Part shown: one piece after another, positions 7,151-17,091 of the stretch | Layout of the letters: each line of letters begins with the position of its first letter | How positions within the stretch are numbered: the first letter of the stretch is position 1 | Origin: Actinomycetes bacterium | Lineage (GTDB): Bacteria > Actinomycetota > Acidimicrobiia > Acidimicrobiales > Bog-793 | Direction: 5' to 3' | DNA: 41,749 nt | Assembly: GCA_021798275.1 (NCBI GenBank) | Contig: JAJZMK010000029.1 | Span: 1-41,749 of the forward strand | Notes under the pieces: generated by a model | What the model was told of the DNA's origin: nothing | Seen by the model: the letters and a program-made list of their open reading frames with translations, nothing else | Databases searched by the model: none | Position numbers and translations under genes: made by a program

Positions 7151-9604
7151 TTGATTCTGCTAGGTTCGTTTACAGTGACTGACTCTTTTTCTGCCGGGAA
7201 TGGAGGTGGCTTATCACAGCCACCCGCAAATATTGAGCAGCAGCTTGTAAAGGGGAAGCAGGCTTCGGCTTTATCTGGGCCTGTTCCTGTTAATGTCAAG
7301 ATCGAAATTCCAGAGCCACTTACTTATAGGCTTAAAAAAAAGCTGTTGGGACCGCCTCTCGTCACTGACCAACTATCTGAACAAAAGCTCAGTAATTTCC
7401 TGGCTCTCGGAGTGCTTTCGCCAGACTGCATTTCTTCTACCGCTTACGGTACGGAAGAAATCTTAACCCAGTTGGTTCCCGCCGTGGGCATAGCGGCATT
7501 CGGGTTGATTATGCCGATCACTTTTGCCGTCGTTGCCGTTTTGTTTTTCGTGACCCTGTCATATCGTGAAGTGGTTATGGTCTATACAAAAGCCGGCGGA
7601 AGTTATGTGGTAGCCAGAGAAAATTTTGGACCAAGATTTGCCCAGGTGGCGGCCGTTGCCTTGATTATAGATTACACCGTTACCGTAGCGGTCCAGACGG
7701 CGGCCGGAACGGACGCCTTGACTTCTGCTTTTTCATCTCTTACCCCATATCAGCTGCCCATTACCCTGGCTGTCGTCGCCATCATATGTTTTGGGAACCT
7801 TAGGGGCATACGCGAGGCCGGTAAAGTGTTTGCCGCGCCGACGTATTTATTTATATTTGCCGTGGGATCCCTCGTGCTTGTAGGGGTCATAAAAACTTTG
7901 CTTGGCCATATGTCAGCTCATTCTATTGACGTGACCGGGGCGTTGTCGGGTCCCAATCACGTTACTTCCGGGATTTTTGCCGGGGCAAGTCTTTTTATAA
8001 TCCTCAGAGCTTTTGCCAACGGAGGTTCTTCTCTGACGGGTCTGGAAGCGATTTCGAACGGGGTGGCCAACTTTCGTTCCCCGGAAGGTAAAAATGCCAG
8101 GAAGACTTTGGTCTCCATGTCTTTGGTACTTGGCTACTTGGTTCTCGGCGTTTCTTTCCTGGCCTGGAAAACCCATGCCGTACCGTATGTGCTAGGCACC
8201 CCTACGGTCCTCTCGCAAGAGGCCAGGTATGTCTTTGGAAGCAGTTTGTTCGGCAAGGTCTGTTTCTATTTCATACAGGCCTCCACGATGGTAATTCTCT
8301 ATACGGGAGCGAACACAAGTTTTAACGGATTTCCCAACTTGGCCAGTTTTGTGGCCAAAGACGCTTTCTTACCCAAATCGCTTACGAAAAGGGGCCATCG
8401 GCTGGTCTTCTCCAACGGGATCATCATTCTTGCCGTGGCGGCTTCGGCGTTACTGATCGTCACCAGAGCACAGGTAGATGCCCTGGTAGCGGTGTATGCC
8501 ATCGGCGTTTTTACCGGTTTTACCATTGCCGGGGCCGGGATGGTCAAACACCACGTAACTTATCACGAGACTGGGTATAAGAAAAAGATTGTGATTAACG
8601 GCTTTGCCGCCGTATTGTCCTTTCTTGTCGTCATTATTTTTGCCGTCACAAAATTTACACAGGGAGCTTGGACGGTCGTTGTTTTATTTCCGGTCCTCGT
8701 TTGGTTTTTAATCAGGCTGCATTCTACTTACGTGGAAACGCAGGACGAGTTAGAGCGAAACGTCCAGAAAGCCGTAGAGGCTCCGATACTGAAACGTCAT
8801 GTCGTCATGGTGTTGATCGACAGATTCGATTTGGCCGCGGCTAGGGCGCTGCAATATGCCAGGGTACTCAGTATGGAAGTTAGGGCCGTTCACTTTTTGT
8901 TGGACGTCCGGGTGGCACATGAATTGGAGGAATCCTGGGCGAACCTCGGCGTGGCCGGGACGTCTCTCGAGATTGTGGAATGTCAAGATAGGCGACTTGG
9001 AAGAGCCGTGATGGAACACGTCGCAGAAGCGGCCTGTGACGGGGAAACCGAAGTGAGTGTTCTGTTGCCGAGAGCCGTTTATAACGGGTTACTGCGCCGT
9101 ATCGTCCATGACAGGGCCAGTGAGCGCCTATCTACGATGATCAACGAGATCCCAAATGCCAGCGCCACGATTATAGCCTATCCCCTTGGGAAAAAGAAAC
9201 GTATCACATTTCCCGATGTCGGCGCTTCCGACACCGCGGCCAGAGAAGAGATCAATCCTAAAACCGAAGGCGATGTCGAAGGAGTTTTACCGTCGAACTT
9301 TGCCTCGGTCGCCGGCTCTGTTCTAATAGGTAATACCGTTTGGCGACGCCATGCCAGGGTGGTGGGGCGTGTAAAATCCGTCAAGATACAGCCGAGAGCC
9401 GGGATGTCAAGCCTGGAGTGTATTTTGGTCGATCAGAGCGGACAAATACTTCTCATTTTCCAAGGTCGAAGGGCTGTTCCAGGTATTGAACCAGGTGCAA
9501 TTGTCCTTGTAGAAGGTATCATAGGGGATAGATCTAAGCGAAAAGCCATGATCAATCCTTCATATACGATATTGCAGGGAGCAGACACAGGGGAAGATAA
9601 TTAA
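7151..9604 (+). CDS. APC-family (KimA-like) permease with cytoplasmic domain and C-terminal OB-fold domain
   Basis: LGVLSPDCISSTAYGTEEIL and multiple TM helices; USP-like region ~VVMVLIDRFDLAAARALQYAR; C-terminal WRRHARVVGRVKSVKIQPRAGMSSLECILVDQSGQILLIFQGRRAVPGIEPGAIVLVEGIIGD (OB-fold-like). Start uncertain (TTG). Confidence 0.85.
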   Translation: MILLGSFTVTDSFSAGNGGGLSQPPANIEQQLVKGKQASALSGPVPVNVKIEIPEPLTYRLKKKLLGPPLVTDQLSEQKLSNFLALGVLSPDCISSTAYGTEEILTQLVPAVGIAAFGLIMPITFAVVAVLFFVTLSYREVVMVYTKAGGSYVVARENFGPRFAQVAAVALIIDYTVTVAVQTAAGTDALTSAFSSLTPYQLPITLAVVAIICFGNLRGIREAGKVFAAPTYLFIFAVGSLVLVGVIKTLLGHMSAHSIDVTGALSGPNHVTSGIFAGASLFIILRAFANGGSSLTGLEAISNGVANFRSPEGKNARKTLVSMSLVLGYLVLGVSFLAWKTHAVPYVLGTPTVLSQEARYVFGSSLFGKVCFYFIQASTMVILYTGANTSFNGFPNLASFVAKDAFLPKSLTKRGHRLVFSNGIIILAVAASALLIVTRAQVDALVAVYAIGVFTGFTIAGAGMVKHHVTYHETGYKKKIVINGFAAVLSFLVVIIFAVTKFTQGAWTVVVLFPVLVWFLIRLHSTYVETQDELERNVQKAVEAPILKRHVVMVLIDRFDLAAARALQYARVLSMEVRAVHFLLDVRVAHELEESWANLGVAGTSLEIVECQDRRLGRAVMEHVAEAACDGETEVSVLLPRAVYNGLLRRIVHDRASERLSTMINEIPNASATIIAYPLGKKKRITFPDVGASDTAAREEINPKTEGDVEGVLPSNFASVAGSVLIGNTVWRRHARVVGRVKSVKIQPRAGMSSLECILVDQSGQILLIFQGRRAVPGIEPGAIVLVEGIIGDRSKRKAMINPSYTILQGADTGEDN

Positions 9605-9785
9605 CCGCAATTGGTCGTTTTATCGGACTTTAATATCTTCTTTTAATATTTGAAGGCTAAATTGTTCAGGCAATGATGCTAGTTTCGTATATCTGTAGAT
9701 TGTTCGATGATTATGAGGTATAACTTATCTGTTGTCGCCGGATTTCAAACGATGAAGTTCGTCTGTTATTGAAAGTAATGTTTGC

Positions 9786-12608
9786 ATGACAAAACCACTA
9801 GTAATTGTCGAGTCTCCGGCTAAGGCTAAAACGATCAGCCAATTTTTGGGTCCTAATTTTCTTGTGGAATCTTCCATAGGTCATATCAGGGATTTGCCAA
9901 AGTCCGCCGCAGAAATACCGGAAAAAGTCAAAAAAGAACCTTGGTCAAGATTGGGTGTGGATGTAGATAACGGCTTTAAACCCGTCTACGTGGTTCCGTC
10001 GACAAAGTCAGAGCAGGTAAGGAAGCTAAAAACTTTGCTCAAAGAAGCCAGCGAACTCTATCTGGCCACTGATGAGGACCGCGAAGGGGAATCCATCGCC
10101 TGGCACCTGCTTGAGGTGCTGGCCCCAAAAGTTCCCGTCAAGAGAATGGTTTTCCACGAAATTACCCAACAGGCCATCGACGCGGCAATCCACAATCCCC
10201 GTTCCATAGATGTTAATTTAGTTTATGCGCAAGAAGCAAGAAGGATTCTCGATCGGTTGTATGGATATGAAATCTCTCCTGTCTTGTGGAAAAAAGTTAT
10301 GCAAGGGTTGTCGGCCGGACGCGTCCAAAGCGTATTTACCAGGATCATTGTGGAGCGTGAGCGCGAAAGAATCAATTTCGTCTCAGCCGGTTGGTGGGAT
10401 ATCACCGGCAAGCTGATCACAAAAGATAAGCAAGACTTAACTTCTCAGATAGCCAAAGTCAATGAGCTGCAAGTAGCCGACGGAGCGGCCTTTGATGCCT
10501 CCGGCAGCCTGGCCAATCCGTCACAATTCGAAGTCTTAAACGAGGAATCGGCTACTTTGCTCAGCCAGGCATTACTTGATGAGACTTTTGAAGTGACAAG
10601 TGTCGAAGAGCGGCCTTATCGAAGATCACCGGCCGCTCCTTTTATTACTTCTACCTTGCAGCAGGAGTCCGGTCGTAAACTTCATTTTTCCGCCCAAAGA
10701 ACCATGCAGGTGGCGCAAAAACTCTACGAACAGGGTTATATCACGTATATGAGGACAGATTCTACCAATTTGTCCGAGGTGGCGATCAAGGCAGCACGAG
10801 AAAAAGTCCTTTCGTTGTTTGGGCCGACCAGTCTGCCCAAACAACCCAGACTGTATCAAAAGAAAGTCAAAAACGCTCAAGAAGCTCACGAGGCAATCAG
10901 ACCAGCCGGCGATCAATTTAAGGATCCGGCCACTCTTGTGGGAAAATTGACTTCGGATGAGTTTAGGCTCTACGAGCTGATTTATAAAAGAACGCTCGCT
11001 TCGCAAATGACTGATGCACTTGGAACGACGGCCAAAGTTAGAATCCTTGCGTTATTGTCAAAAGATGTTTCCAAGTTCAAAAAAGGCTCCAAAATAGAAT
11101 TTTCTTCCTCGGGAACTGTCATCACCGCCCCCGGTTTTTTGCAGGTTTACAGAGAAGATAACGACAATGAGGATAGTCAAGAGGAATTGCGTTTACCTAG
11201 GCTGGAAGTGGGTGACTTGCTGACGGTCAAAGAAATGATCCCGGCCGGGCACCAAACCAAGCCCCCCGCCCGCTATACGGAAGCATCTTTGGTGAAAAAA
11301 GTGGAAGAATTGGGGGTAGGAAGACCTTCCACTTATGCCACCATGCTTCAGACTATCCAAGACAGGGGATATGTCTGGAAAAAAGGCCCGGCTTTGGTTC
11401 CGACATTCCTGGCCTTTGCCACCGTCGGACTGTTGGAGCAACATTTCACTAAGCTTGTCGATTACAGTTTTACAGCCTCCATGGAAAATGACTTAGATTC
11501 CATAGCGGCGGGCGAAGAAAAAATGAATCCCTGGCTTGAAAAATTTTATTTCGGTGACAAGAAGAGCAAAAAACAACAACCCGAAGCGACGACAGATGCC
11601 GACGATGAGCCAAGCTCAGATGGGCAATTGGGGCTAAAAGACCTTGTAGAGTCAAGACTGGCAATCATAGATGCCAGAGAGATCAATTCCATACCGATCG
11701 GCTACAACGACTCGGGAGAACTGATCTTGGCTCGAGTCGGACGTTACGGTCCTTATTTGGAATGCGGCGAACAGAGAGCCTCTATACCTGAGTCCCTTGC
11801 TCCCGATGAACTGACGGTGGAAAAGGCCAAGGAACTCTTAAACGCACCCTCTGATGAGCGGGTGCTTGGAATAGATCCGGAGACCGGTCAAGAAGTTGTA
11901 TTAAAGTCAGGCCGTTACGGTCCATACGTGCAACTTGTCAACGCGGAGGATCCCGCTAAGTCCAAGTCCTCTTCGCTGTTTCAAAGTATGGTACCCGGGG
12001 AGATAACTTTGGAAGACGGGCTGAAGCTTTTGTCGCTTCCCAGACTGGTAGGGAAAGATCCGGAAACAAACGTCGAGATCTGGGCGAAAAATGGCCGTTA
12101 CGGTCCCTATATACAACGCGATAAGGATTCTCGGACTTTAGATAGCGAAGACATGATTTTTACCGTTACTCTTGAGCAAGCTCTTGACCTGTTGGCAAAG
12201 CCCAAAGAGAACCGTTTCAAAAGAGCCGCCTCTTCTTCCGCCGTTGAAATAGGATTACATCCCGAAAGTGAAAAAAAGATTTTACTGAAATCCGGCCGAT
12301 TTGGCTACTATGTAACCGACGGGGAAATTAATGCTTCACTTAGAAAAGGAGACGATCCCCTTGCGGTTACTTTGGAAAGAGCCGTTGAACTTCTTGCCGA
12401 GAGAATGATTTTATTGGAAAGTCAAGGTAAATTGGGCAAAGGGAAGGGATCTAAAAAAGCCACCGCCACAAAAGCGGCGACGAAGAAAAAGGCAGCCGCA
12501 TCAGTGAAGAAGAAGCCGGCGGCTAAAAAAGCCGCTGTAAAAAAAGTTGCTCCCGCCAAAGCGGCAGCCAAAAAGCCGGCGGCTAAAAAAGCGGAGGACT
12601 TACAATAG
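9786..12608 (+). CDS. topA: DNA topoisomerase I
   Basis: VIVESPAKAKTISQFLG, DEDREGESIAWHL, active-site region YITYMRTDS; four C-terminal GRYGPY/GRFGYY repeats and a Lys/Ala-rich tail. Confidence 0.97.
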   Translation: MTKPLVIVESPAKAKTISQFLGPNFLVESSIGHIRDLPKSAAEIPEKVKKEPWSRLGVDVDNGFKPVYVVPSTKSEQVRKLKTLLKEASELYLATDEDREGESIAWHLLEVLAPKVPVKRMVFHEITQQAIDAAIHNPRSIDVNLVYAQEARRILDRLYGYEISPVLWKKVMQGLSAGRVQSVFTRIIVERERERINFVSAGWWDITGKLITKDKQDLTSQIAKVNELQVADGAAFDASGSLANPSQFEVLNEESATLLSQALLDETFEVTSVEERPYRRSPAAPFITSTLQQESGRKLHFSAQRTMQVAQKLYEQGYITYMRTDSTNLSEVAIKAAREKVLSLFGPTSLPKQPRLYQKKVKNAQEAHEAIRPAGDQFKDPATLVGKLTSDEFRLYELIYKRTLASQMTDALGTTAKVRILALLSKDVSKFKKGSKIEFSSSGTVITAPGFLQVYREDNDNEDSQEELRLPRLEVGDLLTVKEMIPAGHQTKPPARYTEASLVKKVEELGVGRPSTYATMLQTIQDRGYVWKKGPALVPTFLAFATVGLLEQHFTKLVDYSFTASMENDLDSIAAGEEKMNPWLEKFYFGDKKSKKQQPEATTDADDEPSSDGQLGLKDLVESRLAIIDAREINSIPIGYNDSGELILARVGRYGPYLECGEQRASIPESLAPDELTVEKAKELLNAPSDERVLGIDPETGQEVVLKSGRYGPYVQLVNAEDPAKSKSSSLFQSMVPGEITLEDGLKLLSLPRLVGKDPETNVEIWAKNGRYGPYIQRDKDSRTLDSEDMIFTVTLEQALDLLAKPKENRFKRAASSSAVEIGLHPESEKKILLKSGRFGYYVTDGEINASLRKGDDPLAVTLERAVELLAERMILLESQGKLGKGKGSKKATATKAATKKKAAASVKKKPAAKKAAVKKVAPAKAAAKKPAAKKAEDLQ

Positions 12609-12687
12609 AGACCTATTATTTGGAAGTCATCGGAGATATAATAACTTTCAGCGGTTGTCATTTCGGTAAAAAGGTAGTTTTTAGCTT

Positions 12688-13299
12688 ATGACACGACGGG
12701 GGAAATTCATCGCTTTTGAGGGAGGGGAGTCGGCCGGTAAGTCAACTCAGGCCAAATTATTTGCCGATAGAATAGGCGCCCTTCTCACCAGAGAGCCAGG
12801 TGGAACCAAGTTGGGCGAAAAGATACGCTCGCTTATTTTGAACCCGGACGACGATGTCTCTTTGTTTGCGAGAGCGGAATTGTTTTTATTTGCAGCAGCC
12901 AGGGCCCAACATGTGCAAGAAGTTATAGAGCCGGCCTTAGAACAAGGTATAGACGTGGTATGTGACCGTTATTCCGCTTCCACCATTTCCTATCAGGGCT
13001 TTGGAAGAAAGCTGCCGATGGATGATGTGGAAGATATCGCCCGTCTGGCCTCGTGTGGAATAGAACCGGATCTGTATGTCCTACTTGATATTACGCCTGA
13101 AGCCGCAAAATCTCGAAAAGCTCTTCCCGATGACAGGATAGAGCATGAAGACGCCCTTTTCCACGAAAGAGTCCTAGACGGTTTCAGACGACTGGCTGAG
13201 GATGATCCCGCTTCCTGGGTGGTAGTTAATGCCGACTTGGAAATCGAAGAACTTGCAGATGAAATAGCCGCTTTGGTCATGCCGCGTCTTGACCATTGA
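12688..13299 (+). CDS. tmk: Thymidylate kinase
   Basis: FIAFEGGESAGKSTQAK P-loop, TREPGGTKLGEKIR, VVCDRYSASTISYQG. Confidence 0.95.
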   Translation: MTRRGKFIAFEGGESAGKSTQAKLFADRIGALLTREPGGTKLGEKIRSLILNPDDDVSLFARAELFLFAAARAQHVQEVIEPALEQGIDVVCDRYSASTISYQGFGRKLPMDDVEDIARLASCGIEPDLYVLLDITPEAAKSRKALPDDRIEHEDALFHERVLDGFRRLAEDDPASWVVVNADLEIEELADEIAALVMPRLDH

Positions 13300-13352
13300 T
13301 GGCTGTCCTTAGCGTTTTAAATATAATTGGCACAGATCTTGTCTACTCCGAG

Positions 13353-13375
13353 AACTGACCCGTGTCGGTTTTTTT
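13353..13375 (+). terminator. Candidate rho-independent terminator
   Basis: AACTGAC-CCGT-GTCGGTT stem (7 bp, one G-U) followed by TTTTT. Confidence 0.5.
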
Positions 13376-13406
13376 AACAAAAGGGGAGATCTAAACGGAG
13401 GCTGTA

Positions 13407-14468
13407 ATGGGAAACAAAACCGGCGTGCTTGACAATATAGTGGGTCAGGATACGGCTAAGAGCATACTGATAAATTTCGTCGAAGCTCCCGTTCATGCCT
13501 ATATGTTTGTTGGTCCCGCAGGTACCGGTAAGCGCAGTGCCGCAGTTTCTTTTGCCGCATCTTTATTATGCGATCAAGGAGGTTGCGGGGTATGTGCTCA
13601 TTGTCGGGATGCTCTAAGAGAAATCCATCGCGATCTGGTGATCGTTGAGAGAGACGGTCCGCAAATTTCCGTAGATACGGCACGGGAAGTTGTGAGACTG
13701 GCGCAAAGGTCACCGAGTGTTTCCAAAAGACAAGTCATAATCTTGTGTGAGTTTCATTTAGCAGATGAAGCGGCGTCGGCTCTGCTAAAAACCATCGAAG
13801 AGCCGCCACCGGGCACGGTCTTTATCATTTTGGTCGATGAAATACCTTCTCACCTTATAACTATAGCGTCCAGATGCGTTCAGGTTCCTTTTGGTCTTAT
13901 CGATGAGAAGGTCATCGGGGAAGTTTTGATAGGCCAAGGTGTGGATGAGAACTTGGCCAGGCAGATAGCATCATTTTCAAGAGGCAAGTTGGACAGGGCA
14001 TCTTTACTGTTGAGTGATGACAGTTTCACGGACAGAATGAAGATGTGGTCCGATATTGCCGACAAGCTTGATGTAGCGGGCAGTACGGTGGCAAAAACCG
14101 TCGATGCCATTTTTGCCACGCTGGAGTCATTGACGGCAAAGGTCATCAGCGCTCATGCAGCCGAATTGGCCGCTTTAGATGCCGCAGCCAAAGAGAATGG
14201 GGAAAGAAGTGTGTCGGGGAGGCAAAAAATTGAAGAAAGGCATAAAAGGGAAGTAAGACGCATCAGAACAGATGAGATTAGGGCAGGATTTGCCGAACTT
14301 ATTCACAGTTATTATGAAAAAATAGACCCTGATTTCAATCCTCAATCGGTATCGATTGCCACTAGGCGCATAGAAGCAATCGAAAAGGCATCGCTGGCAT
14401 TAAACAGAAATCCAAACGAGGAGATCCTACTGACATCGCTTCTGTTTGAACTTGCGAACATGCAATAA
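13407..14468 (+). CDS. holB: DNA polymerase III delta' subunit
   Basis: VGQDTAKSIL, MFVGPAGTGKRSAAVSFA Walker A, CDQGGCGVCAHCRD zinc module, LLKTIEEPPPGTVFIIL; topA-tmk-holB synteny. Confidence 0.92.
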   Translation: MGNKTGVLDNIVGQDTAKSILINFVEAPVHAYMFVGPAGTGKRSAAVSFAASLLCDQGGCGVCAHCRDALREIHRDLVIVERDGPQISVDTAREVVRLAQRSPSVSKRQVIILCEFHLADEAASALLKTIEEPPPGTVFIILVDEIPSHLITIASRCVQVPFGLIDEKVIGEVLIGQGVDENLARQIASFSRGKLDRASLLLSDDSFTDRMKMWSDIADKLDVAGSTVAKTVDAIFATLESLTAKVISAHAAELAALDAAAKENGERSVSGRQKIEERHKREVRRIRTDEIRAGFAELIHSYYEKIDPDFNPQSVSIATRRIEAIEKASLALNRNPNEEILLTSLLFELANMQ

Positions 14469-14633
14469 CAGATTTTGCCGATTCGGCTATGGGTATTTTT
14501 ATTACAAACAGACGGCTTTTTTGCTAGGCAAGATAGTATGTAGATGGCTATTTTGACGGGAGTTTTATCAAGAGACAGCTGAGTTTTCAAAAAACCAAAC
14601 AATCATTTTTAAATGATTAGGCCGCTAAAGAAC

Positions 14634-14666
14634 AAATACTTTTATCTATATGGACTAAAAGTATTT
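14634..14666. terminator. Perfect 11-bp inverted repeat at convergent junction
   Basis: AAATACTTTTA-N11-TAAAAGTATTT followed by TTT; contains the stop codon of the minus-strand propeller gene (14655-14657). Confidence 0.5.
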
Positions 14667-15914
14667 TTTATTATGGTGTATTTTTCCTTTTAGGGTAAGA
14701 GGATGAATTTTTTTAATCACCGAAATATATCCGCTGGGGTCACTTGCCACATAGACAGTTCCGGTCGTCTGATCAATAGCCATAGCATCAGGGGATCGGG
14801 GGAGTCTGATGGTATGTACAGCGTAGGTATCTCCGTTTATCACCGAGAGAGAATTGCTTGCATTATTCATAACATAAACTGTACCACTGGCCTGATCGAC
14901 GGCAATGGCTCCCGATAGGTTAGATGACCTGCCTACTTTTATCGTACGCAAAGCACCGTTACTGCCGTTAATTATAAAGACGGTATTTAATTTGTTCCCT
15001 TGTCCGGTAATCCCTTTTTCCCCGCTCACGCTGAGGCCGTAAACGCTACCGGTTGTCTGATCGACGGCTAGGGCATATGTAGCTTGAGAGCCTTCGTTGA
15101 TCGTCTGAACCTGATCAGTTATGGCGTTGATAACCGAGATGGTGTCGGAAACGAGATTCGCCACATAGACGGTATCGGTTGCCTGATCGACGGCAATGGC
15201 TCCCGGGAGCTTACCGACTTGAATGGTGTGGACGGCATCTGTATAACTGTCAACGGCTGATATGGCGTTTCCCGCCGGATTAGTCACGTAGATTGTGTTA
15301 GTCGCCTGGTTGATAACAATTTGCTGCCCAATGTTGATCGATATCATCGGCTTGCCGAGTCTGATGGCACTGATCGTGTCACTATGGCCATTGATGGCGT
15401 ACAACATGTTTGTTTGGGAAGCGTTGGTGGCATAGATCGTATCGGTTGCCTGATCTACGGCAATGGCTCCCGGGGTAAAAGCAAGCTTGATTGTATGGAC
15501 AGTGCCACTATATCCGCTGATAGCAGATATGGTGCCGCTGCTTGGTGCCGCCGAGTAAGTGGAGTTGGCGACATAGATCGTATCGGTTGATTTGGCAATC
15601 GCAATGTCATAGGGCCCGCTTCCCACACTGATTGTACGGACGGCGTCACTATGTCCGTTGACAGCAGCAACAGTGTTGTTTACGTTATTTGAGGCGTAAA
15701 TAGTGTCGTCGGCATTATCAACCACTATTTGTCCCATAACTCCAGTTCCAAGTGGTACTTCTGTTACTTGGTAAGTTTTTTTTTGATGATGAGGACCCTG
15801 GTTGGCTAGGCGGATCATGATTCCTATTAGAGGTGCAACTATAACTAAAGACATAAAAGACAAAGTCAAGGTATAAGCCGACTTCTTAGAGCATCTATTA
15901 CGAATTTCAGCCAT
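14655..15914 (-). CDS. Membrane-anchored YVTN/YncE-like beta-propeller protein
   Basis: N-terminal TM segment, then about eight repeats of the type DQATDTVYVANLVSDTISVINAITDQVQTI...GAIAV. Confidence 0.88.
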   Translation of the reverse strand: MAEIRNRCSKKSAYTLTLSFMSLVIVAPLIGIMIRLANQGPHHQKKTYQVTEVPLGTGVMGQIVVDNADDTIYASNNVNNTVAAVNGHSDAVRTISVGSGPYDIAIAKSTDTIYVANSTYSAAPSSGTISAISGYSGTVHTIKLAFTPGAIAVDQATDTIYATNASQTNMLYAINGHSDTISAIRLGKPMISINIGQQIVINQATNTIYVTNPAGNAISAVDSYTDAVHTIQVGKLPGAIAVDQATDTVYVANLVSDTISVINAITDQVQTINEGSQATYALAVDQTTGSVYGLSVSGEKGITGQGNKLNTVFIINGSNGALRTIKVGRSSNLSGAIAVDQASGTVYVMNNASNSLSVINGDTYAVHTIRLPRSPDAMAIDQTTGTVYVASDPSGYISVIKKIHPLTLKGKIHHNKKYF

Positions 15915-16426
15915 ATATTTTTTCCGATGGCAACTTTGACATCGGACAATCCCTCTTTCCTTTCACTGCGTGTCAAACAGCAATGCCACTATTGTAGCAA
16001 CCGATTAAATAATTCTTTTATTTGATCTATTAAGGAATTGTAAGCATTCTTGGCATTCGTTTCATATTGGCACTAATCACAAAACGCTATACCAACTAAG
16101 GTTGAATGTAGTTTTAGGTATTTAAGAAGTAATCTCGGGCTGAGACCAATATACGACCAAAGACTCCAAGTGATCCACTGTTTACATAGTGGGAAACAAT
16201 AATAAAATGCAGCAGACTTGACGTACCGGCTCCTTTGTAACTCCCATTTTGGCATCTGCTCATCTAACATCATAGATTGTTGTTAGCTTGTTTGGTGTCT
16301 ACTTAAACTGGGTAGGTTTAAACTTATTCTCATGGCATTGTCATAGTGAACACTAATCAGAATATGTTGATTGTACAATCCTATTTTTTTACATTACTGT
16401 TTGCATTCTAATTATGTATAGTGGCT

Positions 16427-16464
16427 GTGCCAGCTGCCATGCCAGCCGTTATGGCAGCTGGCAC
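16427..16464. repeat. Perfect 14-bp inverted repeat (stem-loop) in non-coding region
   Basis: GTGCCAGCTGCCAT-GCCAGCCGTT-ATGGCAGCTGGCAC. Confidence 0.85.
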
Positions 16465-17091
16465 CTGGAAAGTTTTCCTTTCAATTCAGGTATTTGTTTA
16501 CAAAAGACAAGCTTTTTCTTTATTCAATTTTAGAATCTGCTGCTTTGGCTGTCTTAATCCAATTCTACTATCTGGTTCGTAACGGAATTAGGCGGTATCT
16601 CTAATCCTTGAGACATTCCATTTATGACTCTGTCTAAGCAGTAAAAGAAGGTAAGGGATCTCTTTTGATTTCTTTGCGATAAGTGTTGATAGCCATAGTG
16701 CTACTTGTATGCAGACTTGTCGGAAGTGTTGCTTATGGTGCTAGGTCCAAGCAGATGGTATTGACGGTGATGGCAACCCGTGTCAGATCTGTTTGAGGTT
16801 GGACCGTCTATATGTGGTTTTCGACGTCTTTGGTTTGTGAAACAAGTTGTAGTAGTTCTTTCTAGGCTTACCCGACTTTTTCCGGTGCCTTACCCGTATG
16901 TTTTATAGCTCGTGTCATCCAGAATGCTGCACATACTAGTAGAACTATGGTTAGCGCCAGTAATAAGCAAAGCCCAAAATGTAGCGTTCATTTACCGCTA
17001 TCTTCCGTCAACTTAAGCATTTTTTGTTCTGTCTAGATAGCCAAGGTATTAGATGTTGTTAGACGCAATATTGCCCGGCAATTAGGTATAT

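Noticed and set aside
12422-12661. 79-aa minus-strand Ala/Phe-rich 'membrane protein' ORF
   Set aside because: Antisense of the Lys/Ala-rich TopA tail (AAA/GCC codons read as Phe/Ala), so hydrophobicity is an artefact.
16073-16273. 66-aa minus-strand ORF in the gene-poor island
   Set aside because: No domain or good RBS evident; irregular composition.
16369-16380. 12-bp perfect palindrome GATTGTACAATC
   Set aside because: About ten 12-bp perfect palindromes are expected by chance in a 42-kb window; no supporting context.
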